NCBI GenBank assembly: GCA_031841125.1
Contig: CM063112.1
Location: forward strand, 7,032,603-7,096,602
Length of the DNA stretch: 64,000 nt
Reading direction: 5' to 3'
From: Acanthococcus lagerstroemiae
Lineage: Eukaryota; Arthropoda; Insecta; Hemiptera; Eriococcidae
In this document: one piece after another, positions 49,338 through 60,114 of the stretch
Position numbering within the stretch: the stretch's first letter is position 1
How the letters are laid out: each line of letters opens with the position of its first letter
Program-made: the position numbers and the translations under genes
Notes under the pieces: generated by a model
What the model saw: only the letters and a program-made list of their open reading frames with translations
Database searches by the model: none
Told to the model about the DNA's origin: nothing

Positions 49338-49933
49338 TAGGGTGTCTAACAGTCATCTTATAAAGTACTCTTTTTTTAAAGAAGGTACTATAGACCTAAA
49401 AGTACTCTTATTTTCAGTTTTGATCCTATGAAAATAAGAAAATTGGACCGCGAAAAAGAAAAAAAAAGTGAAATGAGAAGTGATGGTGAAACGTGAAACT
49501 GTACAGGGTGGCCACTTTTCTGGAAATCCTGGAAGTCAGGGAAAAGTCAGGGAATTTTGTAAGAAAATCGAAGTCATGAAATTTTGAAGAAAATCTTATG
49601 ATGTGAAAGTATTGTACAGTTTTATCTGTCAAATTCTATTCAACATTTTTTTTTAAATAAGTTTTGTATTACGAAAAAGTTGGAAAATGAACTGAAAAAA
49701 TCTGGAAAAGTCAGGGAATTTTATCCTCGGAAGAAAGTGGACACCCTGCTGTACGTCTGAATTGTACATTTTTGAAATTGAAATTGTTTCTAAAAAAAAC
49801 AGTTTTTTCTTTCCTCTGTTTATGAAAACTAAAAAAATGTTTCTTTCAGGGCTGCGAAAGTTACTATCAAATTTGTATAAAAAGTCTTATAAAAGTTCTT
49901 TATTTTTGAATTTTAATTTTGCTAAACACCCTG
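49338..49933. mobile_element. GTGTCTAACAGTC-ended element with a nested MITE
   Basis: Left tip TAGGGTGTCTAACAGTC and right tip 'tgctaaacaccctg' resemble the ends of the element at 25248-25647 (left CAGTGTCTAACAGTC). The flanks TGTAT and GTTAT match weakly. It contains the delimited MITE at 49504-49748. Confidence 0.5.
49504..49748. mobile_element. CAGGGTGGCCAC-ended MITE with 5-bp TSD
   Basis: Ends CAGGGTGGCCACTT and AAGTGGACACCCTG, flanked by the exact repeat CTGTA (49499-49503 and 49749-49753). The interior has the 'ctggaaaagtcagggaatttt' wording. Same subfamily as 2058-2226. Confidence 0.85.
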
Positions 49934-52900
49934 GTTATGCACCCGTATTTTATCCTCGAAAACTACACGAGCAGACAGTTCTAGTATTTCAAGGTACAAC
50001 AATCTTGAAAATGTCAAACCCTGTGCATTTTCAATAAGTAGGGGAGGAGGACTTTTAGGCTCGGATTAACATTACCCGATCGGGGTAAAATTGTGTACAA
50101 ATTAGCCTTAGAGCGTGGAGATAGGAGAATCAGTGGAGAGGTGGGCAAAAAAAAAAGTAGTTCAGCAAAATAATGAACACCCAACGTGCCTATTATGTGG
50201 AAAAATAAAGAGAACGCAAACGTAAATAATTAGTAGAATTTTCCAAAAATCCTAAAGTGAAGGGCCGCTTATTGGTCAGGTTTTTTGAACGGCCATATCT
50301 CGAGCTGTAATTACATGGGGGAGTTAATTTTGCAGGGTGCTCTGTTATGAAAAAATCAGAAAATTTTAAAATCCTGGAAAAGTCAGGGATTAGGGCATAT
50401 TTCTGGAGAAAGCGTAATGCAATGTGAGAGAGCTTCCAATAGTGTACTTTCATATGTTGTCCTACTATAAAAACCGAAAGCGAAGCTATCATTTTTGAAA
50501 ATTCCTTTTGGACCGCTCTGAGATGTCTCTGGCAATGCTAGGAACAAGTCAGGAACTTCCTGTTTTGAAATCGATGGATACTTTGATCCTTCCTCTACAG
50601 CATATGACAAGATGGCGCTGCTATCGCCCCCCCCCCTCCCGGTTTAATCCACAGGTATTCTACAAACGGTCCCAAACCAAAATTTGGCAACTGTTGCCAA
50701 TTATTGGTCTGGAAAATTTTTCATTTTTAACTATAGTATACTATGGTTATATATGCCATCAGGAATGAATTTCACTTACACGTACCGATGTCAGTCTCTG
50801 GTGCTATTTTCTGTAAATTTTTGGTCGACCAGTGTTCGACGCAATCTGAACAAAATTATCTGAAATTGGGTTAATTTAAAGAAGAAAGTGAAATTCAATT
50901 TATTAATTGTAATTAAAGGAAAAGTTGGAATTTTCGTCGTCGAACGTTATTTCATTTGGTAGACTGATAACAAGAAAAAGAAAATATTGGACAATAATTG
51001 GTTTAAAAAAAAAAAAAAAATGGAACCAAATGGTGGTCAAATTTTTTCTCCTGTGTATTGAGAAGAGTGGTTTTCCAAAAGAGGTTAAGTCAAAAAACAA
51101 GATTTCACAGGAAACGCAAAAAACGGCTAACCTTTAGCTATTTTGCCGAACCAAAATGCTATTACGTTGAACGTATTCATCTGCTGAAGAAAAGGGCCTC
51201 AGTAGTAACGGGACACTGAGGTCCTTTTCTTGTGTCATATCACATTATGGTTCCTTACACGTCACATAGCTCCTTAATGATAATTCTACAGCGAGATAAA
51301 AAATCATGTAACTTTTCAATGCCCTGTAACTTCGGAAAAAATTAACATTTTTGAAAACGGAAAACGGCATCGATCGGGCGTGAAATTCTCTACCAGATGG
51401 CGCGCTTAACGCAAAATTGCTAAAAAGTGACTTAACCCCATCTGGAAAAATTTCATCATTGCCGTGTATTCTACAACTCTCAAATGGGCTACCTAAATGA
51501 AATCAAAAAACATAATGATAGGACTGGGGTACAATCAGTTCCACGATTGGATTCCGTCTCTAATTCCCGGGAGCCACTCTCGTTTAGTAACTACTCAATC
51601 GTCTGTTAATTATTCGAAAACTCTCCTTTATGATGCCCATTGATCTCATAATTACAAACAGTCCGAAATTAATAACATGAAGTACTCACTTTTTCGATTT
51701 TGATGACGTATTTCGAAAGCAAGGGAACGTTAAAACGCCGAGAAGGTGCAAATTTTTCCACAGATCATACTGAAGTACCTTGTGTCTGCCAGACACTGAC
51801 AAAATAGAAAACTCTCACGCCCTCTAGCGGACGTGATTTGTGGCTTCAAAATTTTGACCAATAAGTGGCACTTCGGCACTTTATCTTATCCCTTTTGCGA
51901 TCGGATGCACCGCCCGGGACGTACGGCCATTGAAAACTCTGACCTCCTTTCCTGCTCTCCTTAGCGATCGGTTTTTCTATTCAGTAGTGTTCTGTCTCCA
52001 TTTCCGAATAACTTTCCCTCAGCCGTATCGATTTCATTCTGACCCAACTATTGCTTCTCAAGTTATCCTCCGAACAAAGTTTTGCACTTGTGAATACATG
52101 TATATCAAGTACATTATCTTAGAGGAAAGATGGGTCTTGGAAAATAATTATCATTCGCTTTATTCTTTCACGAAACATCCTGAAAACTTCATCTCATCCT
52201 CTCTTCAGCAGTTGATTCGAGAACAGTAGATATTTTAAAAGAAATCAGCTTAAAAAAAGGAACCTAGAGAAGAAAGCAGGGCGTGAGCAAGAGTTGCGTT
52301 CAGTTTTTGTTGTTGTTTTTTCCTTTTCTTTTTTATGAACTGCAAAATGCCTGCTTCATGTTTTCGCGAAGAAAGGTAATTTGGCAGCGACGATGGCGGT
52401 GGCGACCGGGCGACCTCCTCCGAACAGCGAGTGTGACGTGGCCCGGTGAAAGCCATCCAGCACTCCAGAGAGAGGAAATAAAAAGGGAGAGAGAAAGAGA
52501 GCGATGGAGAAAGAGAGAGAGAGAAAGCGAGAAAGGAAGAGACTTTAAGTAAAACAGATTGTCGACGAATAAATAATATAGGTTAGACGGCGGCCGTAAT
52601 TGTTTCAATTTATTTCGAACTAGAACTAGGTCAATTTTCTGAAACTCGGTTCCGCTAACTGCGGCAACATTTTTGTGAAAAATACTGATATAGAGGTTTT
52701 GTGGGGGAGGGGGAGTATCCAGGAGAAAAGAAAGTTCTGCCTGTCGGCTTCTGCGTGTCCGATTTTACCCTTTAATATTTTTTGAATGGTTGTAGGACGA
52801 TGCGATGTAGGGAAAGAAATGGCGGAGAAGAACATGTCGGTTTTTTGTGCTGGTCGGTAAGAGATTATGTTGTTGAACGATGGTGTCAATTTTCACGTGT

Positions 52901-53859
52901 AGTTCGGCGTGTTTTTTTTTTTTAAATTCGTTTTAACTGGTCCAAGGTTTAGCACTCCTCTCTTGTTTCCGCTTGGACGAGCTCGTGTGTCTTCTGTGTG
53001 TGTGTTTCTTGTGCACTTCGAAATCGTGTTCCGGCGTTTGCTCCATCGCACATTCTGCGTTAGTGACCCTGGAAGTTTCGTTCTTAGGTTGTCAGCAGTG
53101 TCAGCAAATTTGGCTCGCTCTTTTGAGAAGGATCTAGTTTACGGACTTGCCGAGTCAGCTCGGTTTGCTGGAGCACTCTAGGGCTTCAAAATGAAATGGA
53201 GAGAAGTAGAACCGCGAGTTAGCGAGAGATGAAGCCGAGCTGGCTGGAGAACATCGAATCTGAAGACCAGTAAGTGGGTCTGAGGTATCGGGTGTGGTTC
53301 TGAAAACACGGTAATTTGAGCAAATTGAAGTCGTTCTGGCAATGTGGAGTATTTTTTCGCAAGTGAGAACTTGATTCACTTGAAATTCGTATCATATTGA
53401 GTGGCAGAGGCCTTGGACAGAAGCGAGGCACGTACTACCGTGTTACAACTGTGTGAAGACCTTTAAATTCTAGAACGTCTTGCGTCCAAACTGAGTCATA
53501 CCGAGTCTCGAAAGCGTGTTAATGAATCCTAACATGATCGTTAGAAGGATTTCCTGAGTTGTGATAGATTTTAAAGACGGCCTAAGATAGTCTCCGATAG
53601 CTGTAAGATGATTTTGTATTAGTCTTCACGACGAGCCAACCACGTGAGGGCATCCCCCTTGGGAAAATAATTGTTCCTCTTGGACTATTCCAGTTTTTTC
53701 TTTGTTCTTTAATTGTTGCCAGAGTTGCAGAACTGTCTCCCCTGAGTAACAGTGACGTCGGAACGAGGGGATACAAAGTATCATTTGTATCACCCCTTCC
53801 CCCTCCAAAAAAATTAGGCTGATTCAATTAAAAAATGTAAAAATAAATTATTCTGCAAG
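49934..53859. other. non-coding stretch
   Basis: No exon was recognised. 50333-50400 begins CAGGGTGCTCTG and has the same interior wording as the CAGGG family, so it is probably a left end whose partner was lost. 52475-52550 is GA-rich simple sequence. 52900-53450 is less repetitive with several open frames, none with a domain. 53440-53590 shows the GAGTCTT texture. Confidence 0.45.
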
Positions 53860-54185
53860 TAAACGAAATGGCGCCGTGGAAGATTTCAGGGACGCGATTT
53901 TTGGAGATTTACATGATTCAATTAAAACTAATAAAAATAAACTGCTCTGCCGGTTGACGAAATGGCGCCTGAAGAGATTTCGGAGACGCGATTTTTGTAG
54001 CTTTACAAGATTTTTTGCTTGTTCACTCCTGTACGTTCGAGAAACTTTTCTTGTCTTGTTGAGAAATTTAAAACTTTTGCCTTTACCTCTTAAAACGACC
54101 TTCCGACATCATTTTCCGCTAGTTGACAAATTTAAGACTTTTGCCCTTACCTCTTAAAACGACCTTCCGACATCACTTCCCGCTA
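53860..54185. repeat. two adjacent tandem duplications (about 92 and 65 bp)
   Basis: 'aaatggcgccgtggaagattt' at 53867 recurs at 53959. Immediately after, 'aatttaaaacttttgcc' at about 54063 with 'cttaaaacgaccttccgaca' recurs at about 54128. Each duplication has two units with small differences. Confidence 0.75.
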
Positions 54186-54289
54186 ATATAATTCCGAGCA
54201 TCGAATTCAATTGCAGGATTTGAAAATTATGGAGAAATTTAGCCCCCTTTTGCCGCCCTTCAAGAATCTGGGCCGGTTATGCGTCTGTT

Positions 54290-54650
54290 CCACGAATACT
54301 GACGAGTTGAGACACAGTCTTCACAAGGCCTAAATGAGTTGTCCTGTAAAGCATTGATGCGTTTTTAAAGACTCTAGACGAGTTTTAAGACGTCTCAATG
54401 AGTCGTAACATCGTTTTAAGCTTAAAGCGTCTTGACTAACGTTAATCTTAACGAATTTTAGACGAATCTTAAGATCCCTCAAGAAGCCTTGCTGTAGTCT
54501 TAAAGAGTCTTCAAATGCCTTTATGATTCTTAACTTAGTCATCAGGAGCTCTAACGATTCCTAAACGTATCTTAACATGCTCTATTATGGTTTTAAATAC
54601 CTTAAGAGGTCTTAATAATTATTCATAAAGGAGTGCTAACGAATTGCAAG
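54290..54650. repeat. degenerate GAGTCTT-word array
   Basis: Irregular repetition of 'gagtctt', 'aatcttaa' and 'acgagtt' words, as at 24150-25240. No period and no coding sequence. Confidence 0.5.
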
Positions 54651-55358
54651 GAGCCGGAGTAGTGCAGATTCAGTTCGGAGTCGCTGTTCTGAAGGGAAGT
54701 GATGTCAGTGCTAATCTTCGGATTTTTCCTAGAATTAGAGTTGGAGGTTCTTGAAAGCAGTAACATTATCTTCGTGTCAGAGCAGATCCTAGGAATCTAC
54801 TCTTCTGTTTCGGAGTCAGCCCTCTTCGGGTTTGATTCCGGAGTTGCCTCTTGTTGTTGATCCCGAGTTGACTTAGTTGCTCGTGGGTTACCTCCGTGTT
54901 GGACCCGTCTGTGTCGAATAGGTACCACTACTATGTCGCCAGAGGCGAAACTGGTACAGGCAGGTGAGGGGATACCTTTTACCAGAGCTAGACAATTTGA
55001 ACGTTGGAATCGGAGGAAATATCGAGGTTTCCTGCCAGGTCACTGTTTGCTGTAATTCACCCTCGCTCCTCTTCACCCCCGCTGGAGTTTACTAGTGAAG
55101 TGTCACGTTGGTATCAATAATGAATTTAGAGAACTTGAAATGCCACGGGTTTGATTGGGGAAATCCATTGACCTGTTAATATTTTGCGCCATTTATAACG
55201 CGCTGTTGCATAATACCGACCACAAAGCTAAAAGCACGAAAATATTTGCGTTCTTAAGTAGTTTTCGTAATATTGTTTCAGCGTTACCCCTGCTGTTATC
55301 TGTAACATCAAGTCTCGGTGTATATCGTGATCGTTCAATATTAATTGAGGAAATAATG

Positions 55359-55400
55359 GTACTAATTTTTCTTTCTTTTTTGTTTGTTCTAGGTAAGTGA
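55359..55400 (+). promoter_or_regulatory. candidate recursive splice site (ratchet point)
   Basis: TACTAAT (branch-point-like, about 55359-55366) is followed by an almost pure pyrimidine tract and TAG, directly joined to GTAAGTGA (junction 55392/55393). An acceptor fused to a donor, a zero-length exon, is the signature of recursive splicing in very long introns, known from Drosophila and vertebrates. Its + orientation agrees with the exon at 5743 about 49 kb upstream. The 81-codon open stretch that ends here looks coincidental. It has not been shown to be used. Confidence 0.5.
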
Positions 55401-56608
55401 TCTCGATGTACCTGCTGTGTTTGTTTGTGTGCTGCTGTAACGTGAGTAAACTGCAGTTATTTGTATTTCATTGTTCTTGAGTTGAGTTTTACGGCTACAA
55501 AAAACCGAGAATTACGTGATTTTCCGAAAATTCTCAGCTTATGCTGCGTAAGTCCAAACACGCTTGATCTTGTATCGGTATTTTAAATGAATGAATAATG
55601 TGCTGCGTGGCCAGTCTACTGTCACGGGGTTGTAAAATTTCGTCCCATTATCTCTTACAAAGCTGAAATTTTTGTGCTGATGTATCGAACTCAGAAATAC
55701 CATGCTCAGATATAACGGGCCACTCCTCTTCTTCCTAGAATCTGCCTCCTTTCGCCGGAAAAATGCCGAGAGACCAACCAGTCTTCGAGGTAGACTCCTG
55801 AAAGGCAAAGAAACTGGAAAACAGTTTTTTTTTTTAAATTTGAGGCATGTTTGCGCTACAACCCTAATTGACTTGAGATTGAAGGCTGGACGGCATTGGA
55901 AAATTTTGGAAGTGTAGAAAGAATACCGAAGTGTTCTAGATAAGAAAAATTATTGATTTGATTTCTAGAAGATTAATATTTTCGTTCAATTTTTCAATTT
56001 TTAATCACTATTTCGTAATAGTTTTTCCAAGATCCAAGTTGTATTATGAATGAAATTCTAGGTACATACTGTACATTTCCCAAGCTGCGACCCTTGTAAG
56101 TTGTAACCCAATGGTCTAATTTATAATAAAATAGAAAAATTCGCGTTACTTTTATAGAACTCGGTTTTTAGGTTTCCGAATTATTCTTTTTCAGTTTATA
56201 ATTTGCCAAATTTTCAAAATGCTCTTGAAGTCCACATTCTCTTTTCTATTTGAAATGTCGCAAACCCTAACTTGTGTGGAGCAAGGGTGAAATTCCAAAG
56301 TTTTACTTTATAGAAAAATGCTGAGTCAAACCTTAACTCATGTGAATCAGTGGAAGAATATTGAGATTCCAAAGTTTTGAATAGCAAAGAAAAAAGTATT
56401 TTTCAGTATTTAAATAGTGACACTGGTGAATATTGAAAGACACGCTATTTTATTTTTGAGGTTAAGGCTGAGTGCGAGAGAATTTTTGCGCTAATTGAGC
56501 TCATGCTTCATTTGAAGCAAAACGGTTTAAATCCAGTTGAATTATGGTTGAACTTGAGCATCCTGTTGTATTTCTCGGATTATGCCTGTGACTAATAGAA
56601 AAAAGTCC
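55401..56608. other. non-coding stretch
   Basis: AT-rich sequence with stops in all frames. No repeat boundary or exon is supported. Confidence 0.45.
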
Positions 56609-56716
56609 TCCCCTCGGTACTGATGCGATGTCCGAAAGGGTAGTTTCTGATGCCGGGGGTGCGGTGTCTCAGGGGCCACTTTGGCATGCGTGTATTGCCA
56701 TACGTCCCACAACACC
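56609..56716 (+). mobile_element. retroelement family R, 108-bp insertion with 15-bp TSD
   Basis: The exact direct repeat AATAGAAAAAAGTCC (56594-56608 and 56717-56731) brackets the last 108 bp of the family, ending 'cgtcccacaacacc'. Hallmark of a strongly 5'-truncated, target-primed insertion. Confidence 0.9.
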
Positions 56717-57089
56717 AATAGAAAAAAGTCCGTGTCTGCCCAACGCTTGCGTGCTCTTCTTCCTCTGGATAGGTACGAAGAAGTACTAGAGATCATTTTT
56801 ATGGAGAATTTGGTGTAGAACAATTTCTGATTGAGAAAATGTCGATATCATAGTACTTAATTTTTGAAGAAAGCTGGTTTTGGGAGGTTCGGTTCTCCTT
56901 AGGGGTTGAGTTTTTAGTATATGAGCTAGTACACCACCCTCAGTAATTTTCTGCAAACTCCGGCTTGTAACCAGTTTTCCCACGAAAGGGCCTTTTTGAG
57001 ATCTGATTTGTCAAGTATTATTGAGACGTTTAGTTTTTGGATGAGGGGAAAAAATGCAAGGAACTGATTTTGGGGACGTTCTGTACCAC

Positions 57090-57238
57090 GACACATGACG
57101 AAAACAAAATCATCTAGTTCAATTGGACTGTTCACACTACACTGATGTGTCATCATAATGCGTCATCTGACAACATATCAGTGTAGTGTGAACGGTCCAA
57201 TTGAACTAGATGATTTTGTTTTCGTCATATGTTGTGTT
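57090..57238. repeat. near-perfect palindrome, arms about 55 bp
   Basis: 'gacgaaaacaaaatcatcta' onward to 'cacactacactgat' is repeated in reverse complement after a loop of about 30 bp ('gtgtcatcataatgcgtcat...'). The arms differ at only a few positions. It could form a strong hairpin and may be a recent fold-back element. No clear target duplication was seen. Confidence 0.85.
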
Positions 57239-58285
57239 AAACATGTCATGTAACGTGTTAACACGAAAACAGCAGCGTAATATGCATCTAGCTTTACGCT
57301 CCGCCTCCGTGTTGATAACGAACACAAAAAAACACTAGCATGTTTAACGCAACGAAAACTTGCGTTTTGTAAGTGATTTTGATATCGCTTATGGCTAGTC
57401 AAACGTCTAAATTAGCAATAGAACTTGAGCAATGTTTTATGTGCTAATCAACGTGTTCATGTTTAAATGCTCCGATTTTTTTTTCCCCACAAAATGTGTA
57501 TTCGGGATCTTGATGAAAAACCTTTTTGCGATTTACTTTTAACAATAAGAATTTATTAATGGTGGTAAGCCGATACCAGAATTGCCGTTTTTGAAAACTA
57601 AGCCAAAGAAAAGTGGTTCAATTTTTACTGGACATTTCCACGTATCGTAATATGAAAACATTTTGTGGTTAACCTGTTGTGAAGATGGTGGAAAACTGTT
57701 TTGTTGGCCATGTCTATTCAGGGATATACCGATGGGGGAGGGGTTATCCCCCCAGTAGGAGTTTTTCTACCCAGCAGTTGGGAAAATTTACAGTTTCAAT
57801 CAGGCGGAGTTGAGAAAATCCAACAAGTCAAAGGTTTTTTTGCCTTGGTGTTTCGGGGGAATTTTGTGTTGAGTCAGTTGGAAAAATCCAACAAGTCAAA
57901 AGTGTTTTTTTTTTTTTTTTTACTTTGATACTTGATAATTTTGAGTTGAGTCAATTGGGACTTTCACAATTGTCCCCCCCTCCCCCTAGGGAAAACTGCT
58001 AGGTGATACGTACCTGTGTCTATTTTTCGTCACAGAAAAGAATAAATGCATAATATGGAATGACCCTACACAGGGATACCACAACTTGGATAATTTCATC
58101 AATGCCGTTTGTAGTAGCATGTTTCATACTTTTATTCTGATTTTTACTTCACTTCTGCGCTTATCCCTTACCTCCTAGGAAAACTCATCCCACGCCACTG
58201 CCCTGTATGTTAAACGACGTAGGTTTCTTCATCACTTAACTCACTGATCATTTCCGTTTTATTTTGGTGGTTGTAAAGTTTTGTT

Positions 58286-58492
58286 GACCTCGATCAGTAG
58301 GGACCCTATGGTGGCTCTGGCAGGACGCGCACACCGTTCCGGCATGGAGAAATGGGGACTCGGGCCCGGCCCCAAAGCGTTCTGCTCGGCACTGATGCGA
58401 TGCCCGAAAGGGTAGTTTCCGGTGCTGGGGGTGCGGTGTCTCAGGGGCCACTTTGGCATGCGTGCACCGCCATACATCCCATCACACCAGTG
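58286..58492 (+). mobile_element. retroelement family R, 207-bp insertion with TSD
   Basis: Exact 10-bp direct repeat AAGTTTTGTT (58276-58285 and 58493-58502). The content matches the family from 'gacctcgatcagtaggga' to the 3' terminus 'catcacaccagtg'. Confidence 0.85.
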
Positions 58493-58564
58493 AAGTTTTG
58501 TTATTACTGACATGCAGAAAATATTTAGCGTTTGTTGAAAGTGTGAGGAATGAAGGTTGGGGAG

Positions 58565-59010
58565 ACTGGGGTTAGTTGTCATAATTTTTAGAAACTTCAA
58601 AATTCTGAAAAACTACCGGACCGAAAAACTTTAAATAAGGCGCAAATTGTAACGACAACTCGTGGCTACCAAATAGCGTATAAATTTTTTTTTCATACGG
58701 TTGGCCCCATACATATTTCAGAGCGGCTACTTTTTTTGTAACAACTTGCCCCATATCCGAGTAAGTGGCCATACATGATGGGGTAAATTGTCTTGTGCTG
58801 AGAATGTGCAGAAACTATTGGACCGAAAAACTTCAGATTAGGCTCAAATTCTAGCTACAACCCTTGGCTACAAAAATGGCGTATAAAAAATACAAAAATG
58901 TTTCATTTGGTTGGCCCAAACATTTTTAAGCCCGGCTACTTTTTTTGTGACCACTTGCTCCGTACCCGGGTAAATTGTCATACATGACCTGAGGTAAGTC
59001 TTGTGCTAAA
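58565..59010. repeat. two-copy tandem duplication, about 200-bp period
   Basis: 'accgaaaaactt', 'tggctac', 'tggcgtata/agcgtata', 'ggttggccc', 'cggctactttttttgt' and 'cttgc(c)cc' occur in the same order from 58612 and again from 58812, with about 70-80% similarity by eye. Confidence 0.7.
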
Positions 59011-60114
59011 CACGTGCTAAAAATGTGCTGAAATGTCTTACAAACGTATTTTCGTGCCATTTTCTAAAAACATGTAATAAAAAAATTCGCATTAATTGAT
59101 AATTTTTGTAATAGGACAACTTGCCCCTGATTGAGGGGGGATTTAGAAAGTACAATTTTTGGAGGAGAATAAATGTAATTTTAGGTTCTAATACACCCAA
59201 AGATAGCTGACGAAATTTGATTTTTGCCAGTACAAAATATTACATTCATGAGAGTAAACTTCTTGTTCAGAAAACGTGACTTTTTGCTGAATTTTGTGTT
59301 ACCAAACCACTATACATCAGGTCGGTTCCATAATCGCGAGGTCCATCAGGTATGGATGAAGTATCTAAAGAGTAGCGTGACGTCATCAGATTCAAGAGAA
59401 GCACCTTTTACACGGGTGGCATGGAGGCTGAGACAACTTACCCCAGGCTCCCCTTCTGATTCACTGTCATTTCATTTCCTCATCAGTGTTATTGAATCGA
59501 GGTATTAAATTGTTGAATGAAAAAGGTCCTAGGTGTATATCTTTAGTCTTTCAAATTTCAATACTACCTTTATCTATCGAGTATCGAGACGTCGATCCAA
59601 TTTTATTATGTTCCCGCCTCAAACTAGAATGTTTCAATTTCTCTGGATGCAAAAACTCTACTATTTTTATTTATACAGTTTACCGTAAATCTTGTTTCTA
59701 CGTAATTCGACCGAATAATGCCCTTAGAAAAAATTTAAAAAATAAAGACTCAAATGCGAAACGAGTTAGCGTCGAATGGAATCACCCAATTTCATCCCGT
59801 CGATAGAACAATAAAAGAAAAGAAAAAGTCTTCCGTAATCTACCCCGGAAAATCTGCGATAGACGCGTTGGCGGAAAACTCCGCGCGTGGTTTTCCGGAC
59901 ATCCGTCATCCCTATCACCGAGCGCGCTTACGTCACCCCGCCGGCGGCCAGTGTTGCATAGTATTCGGTTGTACGTATCCCGCTCGCTTCGGAACGGGTG
60001 GCTCGAGTGCCCACCCACTCGCCTCTTTCAATGTTCGCAACGTGTTGACAACAATTTTATCGTTCAAATAAAATTGCGCCAATTAAAAAAAAAAAAAAAA
60101 AAAGGTGTATAGGT
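59011..60114. other. non-coding stretch leading into a CpG-rich region
   Basis: 59011-59800 is AT-rich and featureless. From about 59830 the GC and CpG content rises, as expected near a promoter. A run of 19 A lies at about 60086-60104. Confidence 0.45.

Noticed and set aside
50333..50520. Complete CAGGG-family element ending 'ggaccgctctg'
   Set aside because: The left tip and interior wording fit, but the right tip is poor and the 5-bp flanks (TTTTG, AGATG) do not match.
52475..52550. GA-rich tract as a GAGA-factor response element
   Set aside because: It is plain purine-rich simple sequence without a flanking promoter, so a regulatory call would be guesswork.
55155..55400. 81-codon hydrophobic frame ending at a strong donor, possible membrane-protein exon
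   Set aside because: The strong donor is directly preceded by an acceptor-like tract, better read as a recursive splice site. The hydrophobicity comes from the T-rich sequence and no acceptor opens the frame.
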